Part shown: positions 49,289-59,381 of the stretch, in pieces
How the letters are laid out: each line of letters opens with the position of its first letter
Position numbering within the stretch: position 1 is the stretch's first letter
NCBI GenBank assembly: GCA_016713965.1
Contig: JADJOC010000007.1
Span: 1 to 64,000, forward strand
Reading direction: 5' to 3'
From: Chitinophagaceae bacterium
Lineage (GTDB): Bacteria; Bacteroidota; Bacteroidia; Chitinophagales; Chitinophagaceae
DNA: 64,000 bases
Notes under the pieces: model-generated
The model's input: only the letters and a program-made list of their open reading frames with translations
Told to the model about the DNA's origin: nothing
Databases searched by the model: none
Translations under genes and position numbers: made by a program

Positions 49289-49837
49289 TTAAACAGTTAA
49301 ATCGCTTTCGTTTTGTAATTCAATGCCTCTTTTGAAAGTAAAGCCAATTATCAGCAGGCTAACGCCCATAAATAACCATACATCAGCACCGGCTATTTTT
49401 AGATTGTTCAGGCCTGGTATTTTGATCCCTTGCCCAGCCAGGTTATCAACTATTGTAGTTCCCCAGGAAGCAAAAAAACCTATGCCCAGTGCCAAATAAG
49501 CCATGCCTAGTATAAAACGTTTTATTGTTTCATTGAATGGTTTTAACAGGTCAAGTTTTTTGTCATGAAAAATCTTTAAAATAAAATAAAACAATATGAC
49601 TTTCAGTATAGTTACAATAACCAGGAGGACCGATAACATTACGAAATAGCTCTGATTATGATTATAAACTGCAGATAAGTCCACTTCTTTCCAAAATTTT
49701 GTAGCACCGCTGGGCGTTAGTATCAGGGTTGCAACCGTGTTGGTAATAAGTCCGCCTGCCTGAATACAAAGGCCTACAAAAATTATCCAGGAGATAACAT
49801 TTAGCCCTATCCAGATAAAATTATTTCTTTTTGACAT
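49289..49837 (-). CDS. DUF2975 membrane protein
   Basis: 182 residues from the ATG at 49837 (MSKRNNFIWIGLNVISW). Four hydrophobic segments at about 10-30, 60-85, 105-130 and 145-170 give the DUF2975 pattern. Its role is unknown; it is regularly linked to a small XRE regulator as here. The frame extends further upstream but the conserved start is at 49837. Confidence 0.8.
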   Translation of the reverse strand: MSKRNNFIWIGLNVISWIIFVGLCIQAGGLITNTVATLILTPSGATKFWKEVDLSAVYNHNQSYFVMLSVLLVIVTILKVILFYFILKIFHDKKLDLLKPFNETIKRFILGMAYLALGIGFFASWGTTIVDNLAGQGIKIPGLNNLKIAGADVWLFMGVSLLIIGFTFKRGIELQNESDLTV

Positions 49838-50031
49838 ACAATAATAAGTTAGTTGATGTCGCAAAGTTAATAAATATTTATTGATAAACAATAAATATTA
49901 GTTCTTTTTCAGAAAATAATTTTTCAGATTTTTTTTGTAGTAATTAATTTAAAGATCAAATAATTATAGTAAGTTAAAAATTGTTTTAAGAAATAGGCTA
50001 AGGTGAGGATATTCAGCACTTTTTTCTAGCG

Positions 50032-50072
50032 GGGTCTTCATGGACATGCTTTGCGGCGTAAGCATGAGACCC
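50032..50072. repeat. Strong hairpin in intergenic region
   Basis: GGGTCTTCATG...ATGCTT / AAGCAT...GAGACCC forms a long hairpin. It lies about 195 nt upstream of the DUF2975 start and matches neither REP family. Confidence 0.5.
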
Positions 50073-50179
50073 TGATGTTCTAATGTTCTGTAAATCTATA
50101 GTAATTCACTTTATTCTGTCTAGGGTCGTGTCCCCCACAAACCATAGTTTTTGACACGTGCTAATAAATAGGCGCAACT

Positions 50180-50308
50180 TATTCCCTATTTAAAAATTAA
50201 GTTTTTTTAAAATAAATTGGTTATAAAAAATACATAAAATTAGCCATAAAATTATTTTAAAAAATACATTATTCTATTTTATTAATTTGTCTATTAGCCA
50301 GCGATTTA
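50180..50308 (+). repeat. AT-rich direct repeat, left copy
   Basis: Starts CCTATTTAAAAATTAAGTTTT and ends AATTTGTCTATTAGCCAGCG. About 125 nt matching the right copy at 51626-51758, in the same orientation, with scattered differences. Confidence 0.75.
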
Positions 50309-50316
50309 AGTTAGCA

Positions 50317-50425
50317 GCAATGTATCCGGTACGGGGCTCCGTTACGGGACATTGCGATGAATTGTAAAAGAAGTTTTGATAAAATAATAATACTTTACCG
50401 CAACGTTCCGTACCGGAAACGTTGC
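50317..50425. repeat. Paired palindrome (REP family B), intact copy
   Basis: Two hairpins: 50317-50355 (GCAATGTATCC...GGGACATTGC) and 50400-50425 (GCAACGTTCCG...CGGAAACGTTGC), separated by a 44-nt spacer. The same order and spacer (AAAAGAGGTTTTGATAAAATAATAAT-like) recur at 59362-61100, where both hairpins are interrupted by mobile elements. The layout resembles enterobacterial BIMEs. Confidence 0.85.
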
Positions 50426-50508
50426 TGGGAAAAAGGGAGAAAAGAAATATTTTGGTACGGGCAAATACAAACTTGAAATTAAAATCAGGATATTAAGTAA
50501 TTACATTT

Positions 50509-50853
50509 TTATATTAATTTTAGCGATACAGCCGCTATGAAAAAACATAGTGTCAGTAGCAATAGGGAGGGTATATGTTTTTGCCAGGGATTGCTCACTT
50601 TAAAGTGAAAATATTGTGCTGATAACATAAGAAATGCAATAAGTAATGCAGGAATAAGTACCAAATTCAAATACCAAATACCTACAACCAGCAATGTTGA
50701 CAAAGCTATTTTAGCAGACCCTACTATGCTACGGGTTAAATCACTTAAGCCATATTGGCTAAATTCTTTCACGATATTATCAAAACGAAATATCCAAACA
50801 TATACTATTGACAAAGCAACTATAACTTGAGCGATGATAGAGTATTTAGTCAT
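50509..50853 (-). CDS. DoxX-like small membrane protein
   Basis: 114 residues with four hydrophobic segments (about 5-22, 42-60, 62-82, 95-113), the layout of DoxX-family proteins (VYVWIFRFDNIVKEFSQYGLSD). Exact role unknown; relatives are tied to quinol or thiol redox steps. Flanked by family B palindromes and the AT-rich direct repeats. Confidence 0.65.
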   Translation of the reverse strand: MTKYSIIAQVIVALSIVYVWIFRFDNIVKEFSQYGLSDLTRSIVGSAKIALSTLLVVGIWYLNLVLIPALLIAFLMLSAQYFHFKVSNPWQKHIPSLLLLTLCFFIAAVSLKLI

Positions 50854-50998
50854 TTGTTTTTATTTTAATTTTATTTCCTTAAATACTACGACTTTGCATA
50901 TCTTTTTAGCATTGTGTTTATTTGTGTTATTTGTTAACCTTGTCATCAAAATTGGTTTCTATTTTTAAGTGACAATTATTTTCGTATTTCGATTTAAA

Positions 50999-51474
50999 TT
51001 AATTTTTCAAGAAAGAAGAATACATCCAAACAAATTTCTCTTGTTCACGTATGTAGTCACTCATAAGTGCATTTGTGCCTTCATCACCTGCGTCCGCAGA
51101 AAGATTGAGCAGTTCTCTTTGTTTGACTATAAAATTTCAAACGCATCTAAAATTATTTGCACGCCTTTCTTACCATCTGAGATATTTTTTATGCTTCTAA
51201 TTTTAGCAGTGCTTTTGTAATCGTCAAACGTATGAAGCGGTGTTGCCCCGAGCGTTAAAATTCGTTCTGCCACTTCATCGACTTTCAGAAGCAGATTGGT
51301 GTAAAGTTCTTCAAACTTTAAGTGCAGTTCAAAAAACTTTTCACCTTTTATGTTCCAGTGCAACCCTCTGGTGTTTTGGTAGAACATCATGTAGTCTGCG
51401 AGTAAGTTATTTAAGGAGTTGGAAAGGATTTTACTTTTTGCTTTGTCCAGTCCGATTTGATTTTTAGTCGCCAT
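50999..51474 (-). CDS. dps: Dps-like DNA-protection ferritin (one frameshift)
   Basis: The ATG at 51474 starts MATKNQIGLDKAKSKILSNS. Ferroxidase residues: His and Asp-type ligands in YQNTRGLHWNIKGEKFFELHLKFEELY. The tail, in a second frame, reads ELLNLSADAGDEGTNALMSDYIREQEKFVWMYSSFLKN, the normal Dps end. One base is missing near 51130 (TTTTATAGTC). About 159 residues when corrected. Dps binds DNA and oxidises iron under stress. Confidence 0.88.
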
Positions 51475-51625
51475 ATTTTTTTTATTTATGATCTTCAATA
51501 TTAAAATTTAGTTTGTTCAATTCAAAGTTTTAGTGTCGTCATAGGGTTGCACAAAACCTTTTGTTGGGCGTTCGTTGAACCTTGAATCCGTTTATAATGA
51601 ATACAAATTCATAAATATACGAAAA

Positions 51626-51758
51626 TTATTTCCTATTTAAAAATTAAGTTTTATAAAAATAAATTTGTTATGAAAATAATTACGAAAATTAGCAATAAAT
51701 TATTTTAAAAAAGCATTATTTTATTTTTTATTTAATTTGTCTCTTGGCCAGCGGTTTA
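51626..51758 (+). repeat. AT-rich direct repeat, right copy
   Basis: Matches the copy at 50180-50308 through CCTATTTAAAAATTAAGTTTT to TTGGCCAGCGGTTTA. The pair flanks the DoxX and Dps genes. Confidence 0.75.
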
Positions 51759-51760
51759 TT

Positions 51761-51952
51761 TTATCTGGTTGGCTTTCCTCTCATCAACATCCTACGGCCC
51801 ACTGGCTGCCGGAAGTATCGTTGTACATAATACTTGCAGTTTGTAATGAAAATATTAAACACAGATTTATTATAACTGACTATGTCGTTAAAAAATTCCT
51901 CCTTTTTTGTAGAAGTATCACACCCTAAAAGCAACAATATAATAAAAACCAT
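51761..51952 (-). CDS. Short putative lipoprotein, possibly truncated
   Basis: 63 residues: hydrophobic start with lipobox-like LLLLGC, then a polar stretch to CKYYVQRYF. The last 20 residues are basic and look like read-through into the direct repeat, so the true 3' end may have been lost. No family is recognised. Confidence 0.4.
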   Translation of the reverse strand: MVFIILLLLGCDTSTKKEEFFNDIVSYNKSVFNIFITNCKYYVQRYFRQPVGRRMLMRGKPTR

Positions 51953-52113
51953 AGTGAATATTTCATTGGATCGTGAGGTGTAAAGGTTCGTGGAAGCACG
52001 AACCTGGGCCGAGGATGGATTTGGTAGGTATATTAACTAATTGCATTGAAGTATTTTAACCGGATAGTCTGCATTTCATACAAGTATTCCGGTCGGTGGG
52101 GCACCGGCCAGAA

Positions 52114-52153
52114 AAACCAAAGCTGAACACCTAGTGTTCAGCTTTGGTTTTTA
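52114..52153 (-). terminator. Terminator of the YadA-head/S74 gene
   Basis: AACCAAAGCTGAACAC / GTGTTCAGCTTTGGTT, a 16-bp perfect stem with flanking A/T runs, 26 nt past the stop (52179). Confidence 0.9.
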
Positions 52154-52178
52154 ATTTATTACTTATTCTATCGAAGCA

Positions 52179-54709
52179 CTAGTTTATTATTTGGCCGTTT
52201 AATTTTTTCAATATTTCCTGCATTTGGGTTTTTAGTTGTTCAACTTCCTTTTCCAAAGTAGCATTTTTATTATCCAGTTGCTCAATTTTTTGTTGCTGTT
52301 TATTGATAGTTTGTTGCTGTTCTTTAATAGCCTGAATGGCCACTGCTGACATTTTGGAATAACTTACTGATAAATATTCTTTTTCATTTTTATTTACCAG
52401 TTCCGGGAATGCTTTTTCTATTTCCTGCGCATTAAACCCTATTTGATGTGTTGCAGGATGTGATGCTTTATCTTTAAAATAATAAGTAATGGGTTGTATA
52501 TTATCAATCTTATTTAAAACATTTTTTAACGGGCTTATATTTTCTTTCAAACGTATATCGGAATTTTCTGTCAAAGTTCCTGTAATAACCATATTACCTG
52601 CATTGCTTAAAGTCATAGTATTAACCTGGGCAGAGTTGCGGAAAGCAAATATATCATCAACTTCCGAATTTTTAAATTGCATTCCTGTTACGCCATAGTT
52701 TATAGCACCATAAACGGTTGAAGCAGGAGATTCCAAGCGGATATGTGATCCATCATTAGCAAAATTCCTTGCTTTTATATGTAGAGATGCAGTGGGATTA
52801 GCAACATTAATACCCGTTCTACCATCGCGTCTTACTGAGAAAATAGTGTTTCTTAAATTATTAGTTCCTCCTCCTATTTGAAATAATCTATCATTAGGTT
52901 GTGGATTATCCTTAACAGCAACATCCGTTGCAATTTCATTATATGCACCAATTGCTAATGCCCCTTGGGCTTTAGCAATTGTTAGTAAACCCAAAGCAGC
53001 AGACGCATCCCCACTAGCTGTAGTACCATTACCAGCACTTAAAGAACCATAGCCAGATGCATTTGTAGATACGCCCATTGCTATAGCACCCAGCTCTGAA
53101 GCTGTAGTACTAACACCCAGGGCTGTAGAACTTTCCACGTTGGCTGTATTGTTTGCACCAATTGCAACGCTATTTAAAGCCTTAGCTTTTACATTAAAGC
53201 CTATTGCAACGGCATTTTCGCCTGTAGTATTAGCCTGATTGCCTATTGCCAAAGAATTTAGAGCAAGAATAGAAGCAGTAGATTTAAAACCTCCTACTAT
53301 TGATCCGGCTCCTGCAGCTGATGTTTCAACACCAACGGCAATTGAGTTATCACCAGAAGCATATACTGTATTACCTATTCCAATAGAATTAGCGCCGCTT
53401 GCACTAGATTTGAAACCTCCCGCTAAAGAGTTTGCTCCTATTGTATTTGAATTATCACCAAAAGCCAATGAATAACTGGCAGAATTAAAAGAGCTTGTAT
53501 TATTACCTGTAACAAAAGAACCTTCACCATAAGCTTTGGTTGTTACACCAAAAGCAGCTGAGGTCATAGCAATAGCCTCAGTACCCATACCCGCTGCAAA
53601 AGAAGCTACACCTGATGCAGTTGTTGAGGAATTAAATGAAGCTGAATAATCACCTGATGCAGTTGTATTATTACCTGTAGCAAAACTAGCTGTTTTAATG
53701 GCTTCCGATGAAAAGCCGGAAGCAGTACTATAATTGCCCAAAGCTTTAGATTCCAAACCAGCAACGATTGAGCCTAAACCTGTAGCTTGTGTTTTTACAC
53801 CAGTTGCAAATGAGCCTGTACCGGTAGAAATTGTTCTATTTCCAAAAGCTGCAGCATATTTACCAGATGCAGTATCTCTTTCACCTGCAACAAAACTTGC
53901 CTCTCCCGAAGCAAGGTTTACACTTCCGGTAGCAAATGAAACTAAATTAGTAGCTTTTGAAGCATGCCCTGAAGCAAATGAGGCCTGGTCCGGATGCCTC
54001 TGTGCTATCCCCAATAGCCATTGAATGTATTCCAGAAGCCCAGGTGCCATTATTTAATGCTACGGCAGTTGATGCGCTTGCTTTAATATTTATACCTACA
54101 CCAAGCGATGCTGAACCTACATTGTCATTATCCCATTGACTGGCGTCTACATAACCTGACCTGATAGCATATTTTCTGCCCGCCCACATAAATCTTGCAC
54201 CCGGGCCACTAACAGGAACGGCTCCATTTGAACTTCCAAAAGCAACAAGCGAACCATCAGCTTTAATCGACATCCTCGCAGTATTATTGGTTCTCAACAC
54301 AAGGTCCACACTATCAATATGCCCTAAAAAAATTAGTGTTATTTAAACCGGAATTGCCAGTTATAGACCAATCATTGCCTACACCATTGCCGGTTGATAA
54401 TTTCACCCAGACAGGCAAATCAGGGGTACCACTATTGTAATAATAACCCGGATTTAAATTATTAATTCTGGTATAAATCAATAAACTGTTTGCCGGATTA
54501 GTAATAGTAACAGCATCGTTTATGCCAGTTAATGTTTGAATTCTTGGTATGAGAAGGCCCTTGTTAAGCGATGTTACATCTAGCATTGCAGAGCCATCTG
54601 GAGTTTTAGTTCCAACTCCTACACTCTGCGCTTGAATTAGTGTAAATGATAGTAGCAAGTATAAACAGAATAATATTTGCTTATACATTGTAGTTTGCCT
54701 TGGGTTCAT
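52179..54709 (-). CDS. YadA-head-like surface protein with S74 chaperone domain (two frameshifts)
   Basis: N-terminal signal (KQILFCLYLLLSFTLIQAQ) and SVGVGTKTPDGSAMLDV, then a long run of 14-residue YadA-type head repeats (ASG..S.A.G..T.A, SFATGNNTTASGDYSA and so on, about residues 240-620). After MTLSNAGNMVITG comes the peptidase S74 intramolecular chaperone (SDIRLKENISPLKNVL, THQIGFNAQEIEKAFPEL, YSKMSAVAIQAIKE) and a coiled coil. Breaks lie near 54335 (T7 run, one base over) and 54000. About 840 residues when corrected. S74 domains help trimer assembly and are then cut off. Confidence 0.85.
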
Positions 54710-55035
54710 ATAAACTGTAGTTTTTATTTATAAATTCAAAAAATTCGATAGAATAGTTAGACTTACGATATTTTATTAATAAAATTACAATTAATTAATT
54801 TAATATTTGCATATTATACTTAAAATAAAGTAAAAATACTGCATATTTTTTTAAGTACTTTTTCTTAATTGTCTATTTGATGTTACTGACCAGCATTTTG
54901 GTTGTTGCATCTTTTTATTAAACTCATTGCTGACTAATATTTTCTTGAAGGATAATGGCGAATAGTTCGTGAGGCATGAATTTTGGGGGAGAAAACTAAA
55001 AGTTAGGGTTTTGATATTTAAAACAGTCTTTAGGA

Positions 55036-55224
55036 TTACATCACAGTCATCGTCCGTAAGCCAGCTTTTTTTGTATGAGGAACTACTTCCCATGTTCGTT
55101 TAGGAGTCATTAAAACTTGTGCTTCAAGTACATCATCAATTATGACATTATAAATACCTGAAAATTCATGCACCTTTTGCAGTAAAATTTGCTTTTCCTG
55201 ATGGTTAAGTGTGGCAATTAGCAT
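55036..55224 (-). CDS. Hypothetical small protein
   Basis: 62 residues (MLIATLNHQEKQILLQKVHEFSG...). It is followed in another frame by an ORF (to 54851) that may be its continuation. No family recognised; low support. Confidence 0.3.
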   Translation of the reverse strand: MLIATLNHQEKQILLQKVHEFSGIYNVIIDDVLEAQVLMTPKRTWEVVPHTKKAGLRTMTVM

Positions 55225-55370
55225 AGTTTATATTGGCCTCATAAACAGTACTTATTTTATGTATTTACAAATAAAGAGCCAATGGGATTTATACGCCAAA
55301 ATGTTAATTCACTCATGTGGTCTACAGGTATATAGTTACCTGGGGCACGAACCTAGACGGATACCCAATA

Positions 55371-55405
55371 AAAAAAGCGGATAAATTTTTTTATCCGCTT
55401 TTTAG
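55371..55405 (-). terminator. Terminator of the TonB receptor gene
   Basis: AAAAAGCGGATAAA / TTTATCCGCTTTTT hairpin, 22 nt past the receptor stop (55427). Confidence 0.9.
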
Positions 55406-55426
55406 TAATTTTTTATTATAACAATT

Positions 55427-58400
55427 TTACAAAGACAAATTTAACCTGGCAAAAATAAACCTGCCGTTAAACCCGAATTGTGAAACGTTTCTTGAATACT
55501 CAAACTGGTTGGCATTGCTTAAATCAATAGTGCCAGGAGCGCCATAACCACCAGCAGGCAAAGGATTGGCAGCGGTTTGTATTTTTAAATTTTTATCAGG
55601 GTACAAATCAAATACATTGTTGGCACCAATAGTTAAACGGAATTTTTTATTAAAATCATACCCAAGCGAAAGATCGGTAATAGTCCGGCCATCATATTTA
55701 GGATGTTCCACTGCAATGAACTGGCCGTTTATTGTTGCACCTTCTACAAAGCCATCGCTGTTTACATCAGCCGTGTTTGGGTCGTTCACTGTTCCAAAAT
55801 AGGTTTGACGAACAAAAATTTCCAGCTTGCCTACGGTAAGTGTATTGATCAAAGAAAGTTTTGAACGCGGCACGGCAGATTCAAGATAAATGCGGCTGGC
55901 TTCGTTAAAATAATTGTTCAGGTTACCGGTTTTTTCTAAAATTTCAGAAGCTTGTATGCCACCTGTTTTGTTGGTTTTTGAAAAGGTAGCAGCAAGGTCT
56001 GTTTTTAAAGAAAAGTTGTCGAACTTAAACCGGTTGGATGCAATAAAATCCAAACCTTTTGATTCTGTATTAATAGCATTGGTAAAAAACGTAGCTGATG
56101 TAGCATTGGCCTGATCGAATAATTGTTGTAAAGTAAGCAAGTCACCAATAGGAGCACCGCCCGGCCTTGCAAACTGGCCGGTAAGAATGATGCGGTTTTT
56201 AATTTTTACATAATAACCATCTACAGTAAAAGTTAAACTGGAGTTGGGAACTTTGTAAGTAAAACCTGCACTATAACTATAAGAATCTTCCTGCTTTAAA
56301 TCCGGTATGCCCAATAGTTTTGCAGCTTTAGATTCATTGGTAAATGTGCCTATTTCAAAAGGAACACCATTTAAAAATTGTGTAGCCGTGGCATTAAAAT
56401 ATTTTTGCTGTAAAGATGGCGCCCTGAAACCTGTAGCAATTGCGCCACGGAAATTTAAACCTTCAGTTAATTTTATTCTTGTGGCCAATTTGTAATTAAA
56501 CGTGCTGCCAAAATCGGAATAATTTTCATAACGTACGGCGGCATTTAGCAACCATGCTTTAACAGGGTTTATTTCCACGTCTACATATCCGGCCACATTG
56601 CTCCTGCTTTCGCTCAACGCATTTTCGGGCCTGAAACCAGGAAATACCTGTGCACCTCCAGGCCTTGCTGCACCAAAAAAATCGGTAGGCAGCATATTTG
56701 CCGGAGTAGTAGGAGTGGCGGGTGTTCCGTCGATATCAAACCTTTCATAAGAGTTTTCATCACCTGCTGTAATTTTATAATTCTCCATCCTGTATTCTGC
56801 GCCAAAAGCAATGTTCAAACCTTCCCATACATCAAAGCCTTTGGACAAATCCAGGTTGGCGGTGTTTTGTGTAAAGCCTAATTTGCCTGCATTAAATGTT
56901 GTAGCAGAGTTGATGCCTTGCGTGGCATTGGCAGTATTTTCAACACCATATTTAAACTGGTTGTTGCCAAAAGTATTGCTCAGGTCATAATTCCAGCTGC
57001 CGAGTTTTCCTCTTATGCCTGCAGCTATCGAAGCATCAGTAATGTCTGAAGCTATTTCAGGTAAAAATCCATTTGGATAAATTTCTGTACTCGTTCTGTT
57101 TTGATTTGGCCTTCTGTAAAAACCGGTAGAATTTCCTTTGCGGATACCATACCCGCCAAAGCTGTAAAAAATATGATTACCATTGATGGGTATCTGCGTG
57201 TTCATAAAAGCCTGGCCGCTTTGCAATTCTGATTGGCCGATACGCATGTTGAAATCCCTGCGTTCCAATCCGCGGAACAGCAATTCATTATTGGTAACAT
57301 CTTTATTTAACAAACCCTGCAACGTGGGAATATCAGCCGCTGCTTGTATATCAGTTTGCTGCTGCTGGGTTAAGTATGCCACATCCGGTGCATATTGTTT
57401 TATGGTATTGATGATTTGATTGGTGTTAGGAGTATTGTTGATGTTCCTGAAAAGCGATGATAAATTTGTACCGCCTTGCAAAGCCCTTTGCTCAATGGCA
57501 TTGTAAATATTGTACAACGTGCCGTTAAAATTAGTTGCCCTGCTGGCACGCTGGCGGGTAAGCAAACTTCCTGTCAAATTAATAACGCCGCCTTGTTTGC
57601 CAACACCAATTCCATAATTCATATCCAGTTGATATTGTTCACCGTCAATGCCGCCCCTGAAATCGTTGGCGCCCCTTGTAGCATTGGCACCGCCATATAA
57701 AGAAGCAGTAAATTTGTTTACATTTTTTTTCATCACTACATTGATAACGCCTGCAATGGCATCAGAGCCGTATTGTGCAGATGCACCATCCCTCAATACT
57801 TCAATCCTTTCAATGGCAAACGCAGGGATTGCATTTAAATCTGTACCAACAGAACCTCTCCCCGGTGTGCCATTTACATTTACCAGCGAAGAAGTGTGCC
57901 TTCTTTTTCCATTCAATAAAACCAGCACCTGGTCTGGCCCAAGGCCACGGAGTTGTGCAGGATCAATATGATCGGTACCATCTGCCACCGTAGCGGTGTT
58001 GGAAGTAAAAGACGGTGCAACAAAATTTAAAATCTGGTTTAAGTTGGCTTGTGGTGTAGAGCGTGCCAGGTCGCTGATGTTTAACACATCTACCGGTACA
58101 GGAGTTTCGGTAGAGACCCTTCTTAAATTGCGGGTACCGATTACCTGCACCACCCCCAAGTCGCTTGTGGCATTCAGTGTAACATCATTGGTGGTGATAG
58201 CACCATCTGTTACAATAACGGTATTGGTTTGCGTGGTTTGCCCAACATAACTTATGCTGATGGTATAAGTGCCGGGGGTGATTTGTAAAGTATAATATCC
58301 TTTGGCATCTGTAGAAGTGCCTTTTGCATTACCTTGTATGGTAACGGAAGCGCCTGATAAAAGATTTCCGGTTGCATCTTTAACAGTTCCCTGAATGGTA

Positions 58401-58486
58401 CCTGTTTGTGCCTGCACAATGGCAATAAAAAACAGTGAGAAAAATAATGTGAGAGAAAATCTCTTTACGTGTAAAAAAAAATGCAT
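55427..58486 (-). CDS. TonB-dependent receptor with carboxypeptidase-like N-terminal domain
   Basis: 1019 residues, uninterrupted. Signal peptide (about 1-26), CarbopepD_reg-like domain (GTIQGTVKDATGNLLSGASVTI to DVTLNA, about 28-110), plug (ILNFVAPSF, LRGLGPDQVLVLLNGKRR, IERIEVLRDGASAQYGSDAIAGVINVVMKK) and a 22-strand-type barrel ending GRFIFARLNLSL. No SusD-like partner is next to it, so polysaccharide uptake is not supported; siderophore, cofactor or peptide uptake are all possible. Confidence 0.93.
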   Translation of the reverse strand: MHFFLHVKRFSLTLFFSLFFIAIVQAQTGTIQGTVKDATGNLLSGASVTIQGNAKGTSTDAKGYYTLQITPGTYTISISYVGQTTQTNTVIVTDGAITTNDVTLNATSDLGVVQVIGTRNLRRVSTETPVPVDVLNISDLARSTPQANLNQILNFVAPSFTSNTATVADGTDHIDPAQLRGLGPDQVLVLLNGKRRHTSSLVNVNGTPGRGSVGTDLNAIPAFAIERIEVLRDGASAQYGSDAIAGVINVVMKKNVNKFTASLYGGANATRGANDFRGGIDGEQYQLDMNYGIGVGKQGGVINLTGSLLTRQRASRATNFNGTLYNIYNAIEQRALQGGTNLSSLFRNINNTPNTNQIINTIKQYAPDVAYLTQQQQTDIQAAADIPTLQGLLNKDVTNNELLFRGLERRDFNMRIGQSELQSGQAFMNTQIPINGNHIFYSFGGYGIRKGNSTGFYRRPNQNRTSTEIYPNGFLPEIASDITDASIAAGIRGKLGSWNYDLSNTFGNNQFKYGVENTANATQGINSATTFNAGKLGFTQNTANLDLSKGFDVWEGLNIAFGAEYRMENYKITAGDENSYERFDIDGTPATPTTPANMLPTDFFGAARPGGAQVFPGFRPENALSESRSNVAGYVDVEINPVKAWLLNAAVRYENYSDFGSTFNYKLATRIKLTEGLNFRGAIATGFRAPSLQQKYFNATATQFLNGVPFEIGTFTNESKAAKLLGIPDLKQEDSYSYSAGFTYKVPNSSLTFTVDGYYVKIKNRIILTGQFARPGGAPIGDLLTLQQLFDQANATSATFFTNAINTESKGLDFIASNRFKFDNFSLKTDLAATFSKTNKTGGIQASEILEKTGNLNNYFNEASRIYLESAVPRSKLSLINTLTVGKLEIFVRQTYFGTVNDPNTADVNSDGFVEGATINGQFIAVEHPKYDGRTITDLSLGYDFNKKFRLTIGANNVFDLYPDKNLKIQTAANPLPAGGYGAPGTIDLSNANQFEYSRNVSQFGFNGRFIFARLNLSL

Positions 58487-58670
58487 GTGTTTAAGTTTTT
58501 TTGTGTGGCAATATTAATGAAAAGTAAGCAGCAAAAATGTATTGGTGTAAAAAATAAACCGGCTTGAAATGCAATTGTTTGCTTGTGAAATATTGTACAT
58601 ATTTAAGGTGGTATGAATCAGGTTGGAAAATATTTCTGGTACGGGTATTTGTTCTCTGATTAAGCTTCAG

Positions 58671-58710
58671 TGGTTGCCTGCCCCGTCCGAAGGCGGGGTC
58701 GCATTTCGTT
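58671..58710 (+). repeat. REP-like palindrome, family A, copy 6
   Basis: CCCCGTCCGAAGGCGGGG at 58681-58698 in direct orientation. It lies 185 nt upstream of the TonB receptor start. Between 58487 and 59003 no gene is visible; the 58740-58860 part holds no other recognised structure. Confidence 0.85.
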
Positions 58711-59003
58711 CATCGGCAGTGGTGCTATTGGGCTTTTATTGGAGCGTATTATTTGAATTTATTTTTATGGTAAAGGCCTTCCTTATTATTTTCCCTTTTA
58801 TATGGCACAAGTACGCCAACACACCTGCTACGATGCATACTCCGCCATAGTGGGGTCTGCTTAGTTTTTATAGGATATAATGAAACTACCTGAACATTTT
58901 TCAAGAAGTCATAAATCGGGCAATTAAAACATTCTTGGATTCTTTTTTTATGGTGTCACTTATTGTAATTATAAACTCAAGACGGCCGTTGCTTTTTACT
59001 TTA

Positions 59004-59355
59004 TCAAAACAATTCATTGTTAATTTTCTGCCCCCAAACCGAAAAATGTTTTTGATTAAAACCTCTGCTGTGCAGGACACTGATAATCGTAGCGTCTCTC
59101 ATTATTCTGATAGCAAAAGGCATTGAAATAAAATCAACACCTGATGATGTCGAGATGATAAAATTATAGGTATTTTTAGTTTGTTTATCTACACTTACAT
59201 ACTCAAAACAGTCATCCTTATTTGTCTGCTTAAGATATTCACTAGAAAGTTTATTTACCATATCTTTATCAAGTAACTTCGGCCTGCCTTCTTTAACTGA
59301 TGTATTCCAATCATATCTTGAATGCTGTAATTCATCATAAATGGATTCTTTCAGA
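59004..59355 (-). pseudogene. Hypothetical gene, 5' end lost at the family B palindrome
   Basis: The minus frame is open from about 59355 (NLKESIYDELQHSRYDWNTSVKEGRPKLL split from the current first Met) to 59004, ending KHFSVWGQKINNELF. The part before the first ATG looks coding, so the N-terminus probably lay where the palindrome and IS4 element now are. About 117 residues remain. No family recognised. Confidence 0.4.
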
Positions 59356-59381
59356 TTCCCAGCAATGTCTCCGGTTACGGG

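Noticed and set aside
51540..51580. GTTGGGC near Dps as an integron attC core
   Set aside because: There is no matching RYYYAAC arm at suitable spacing and no integrase or cassette row.
52489..54139. Plus-strand proline/alanine-rich frames
   Set aside because: Shadows of the regular YadA head repeats on the minus strand.
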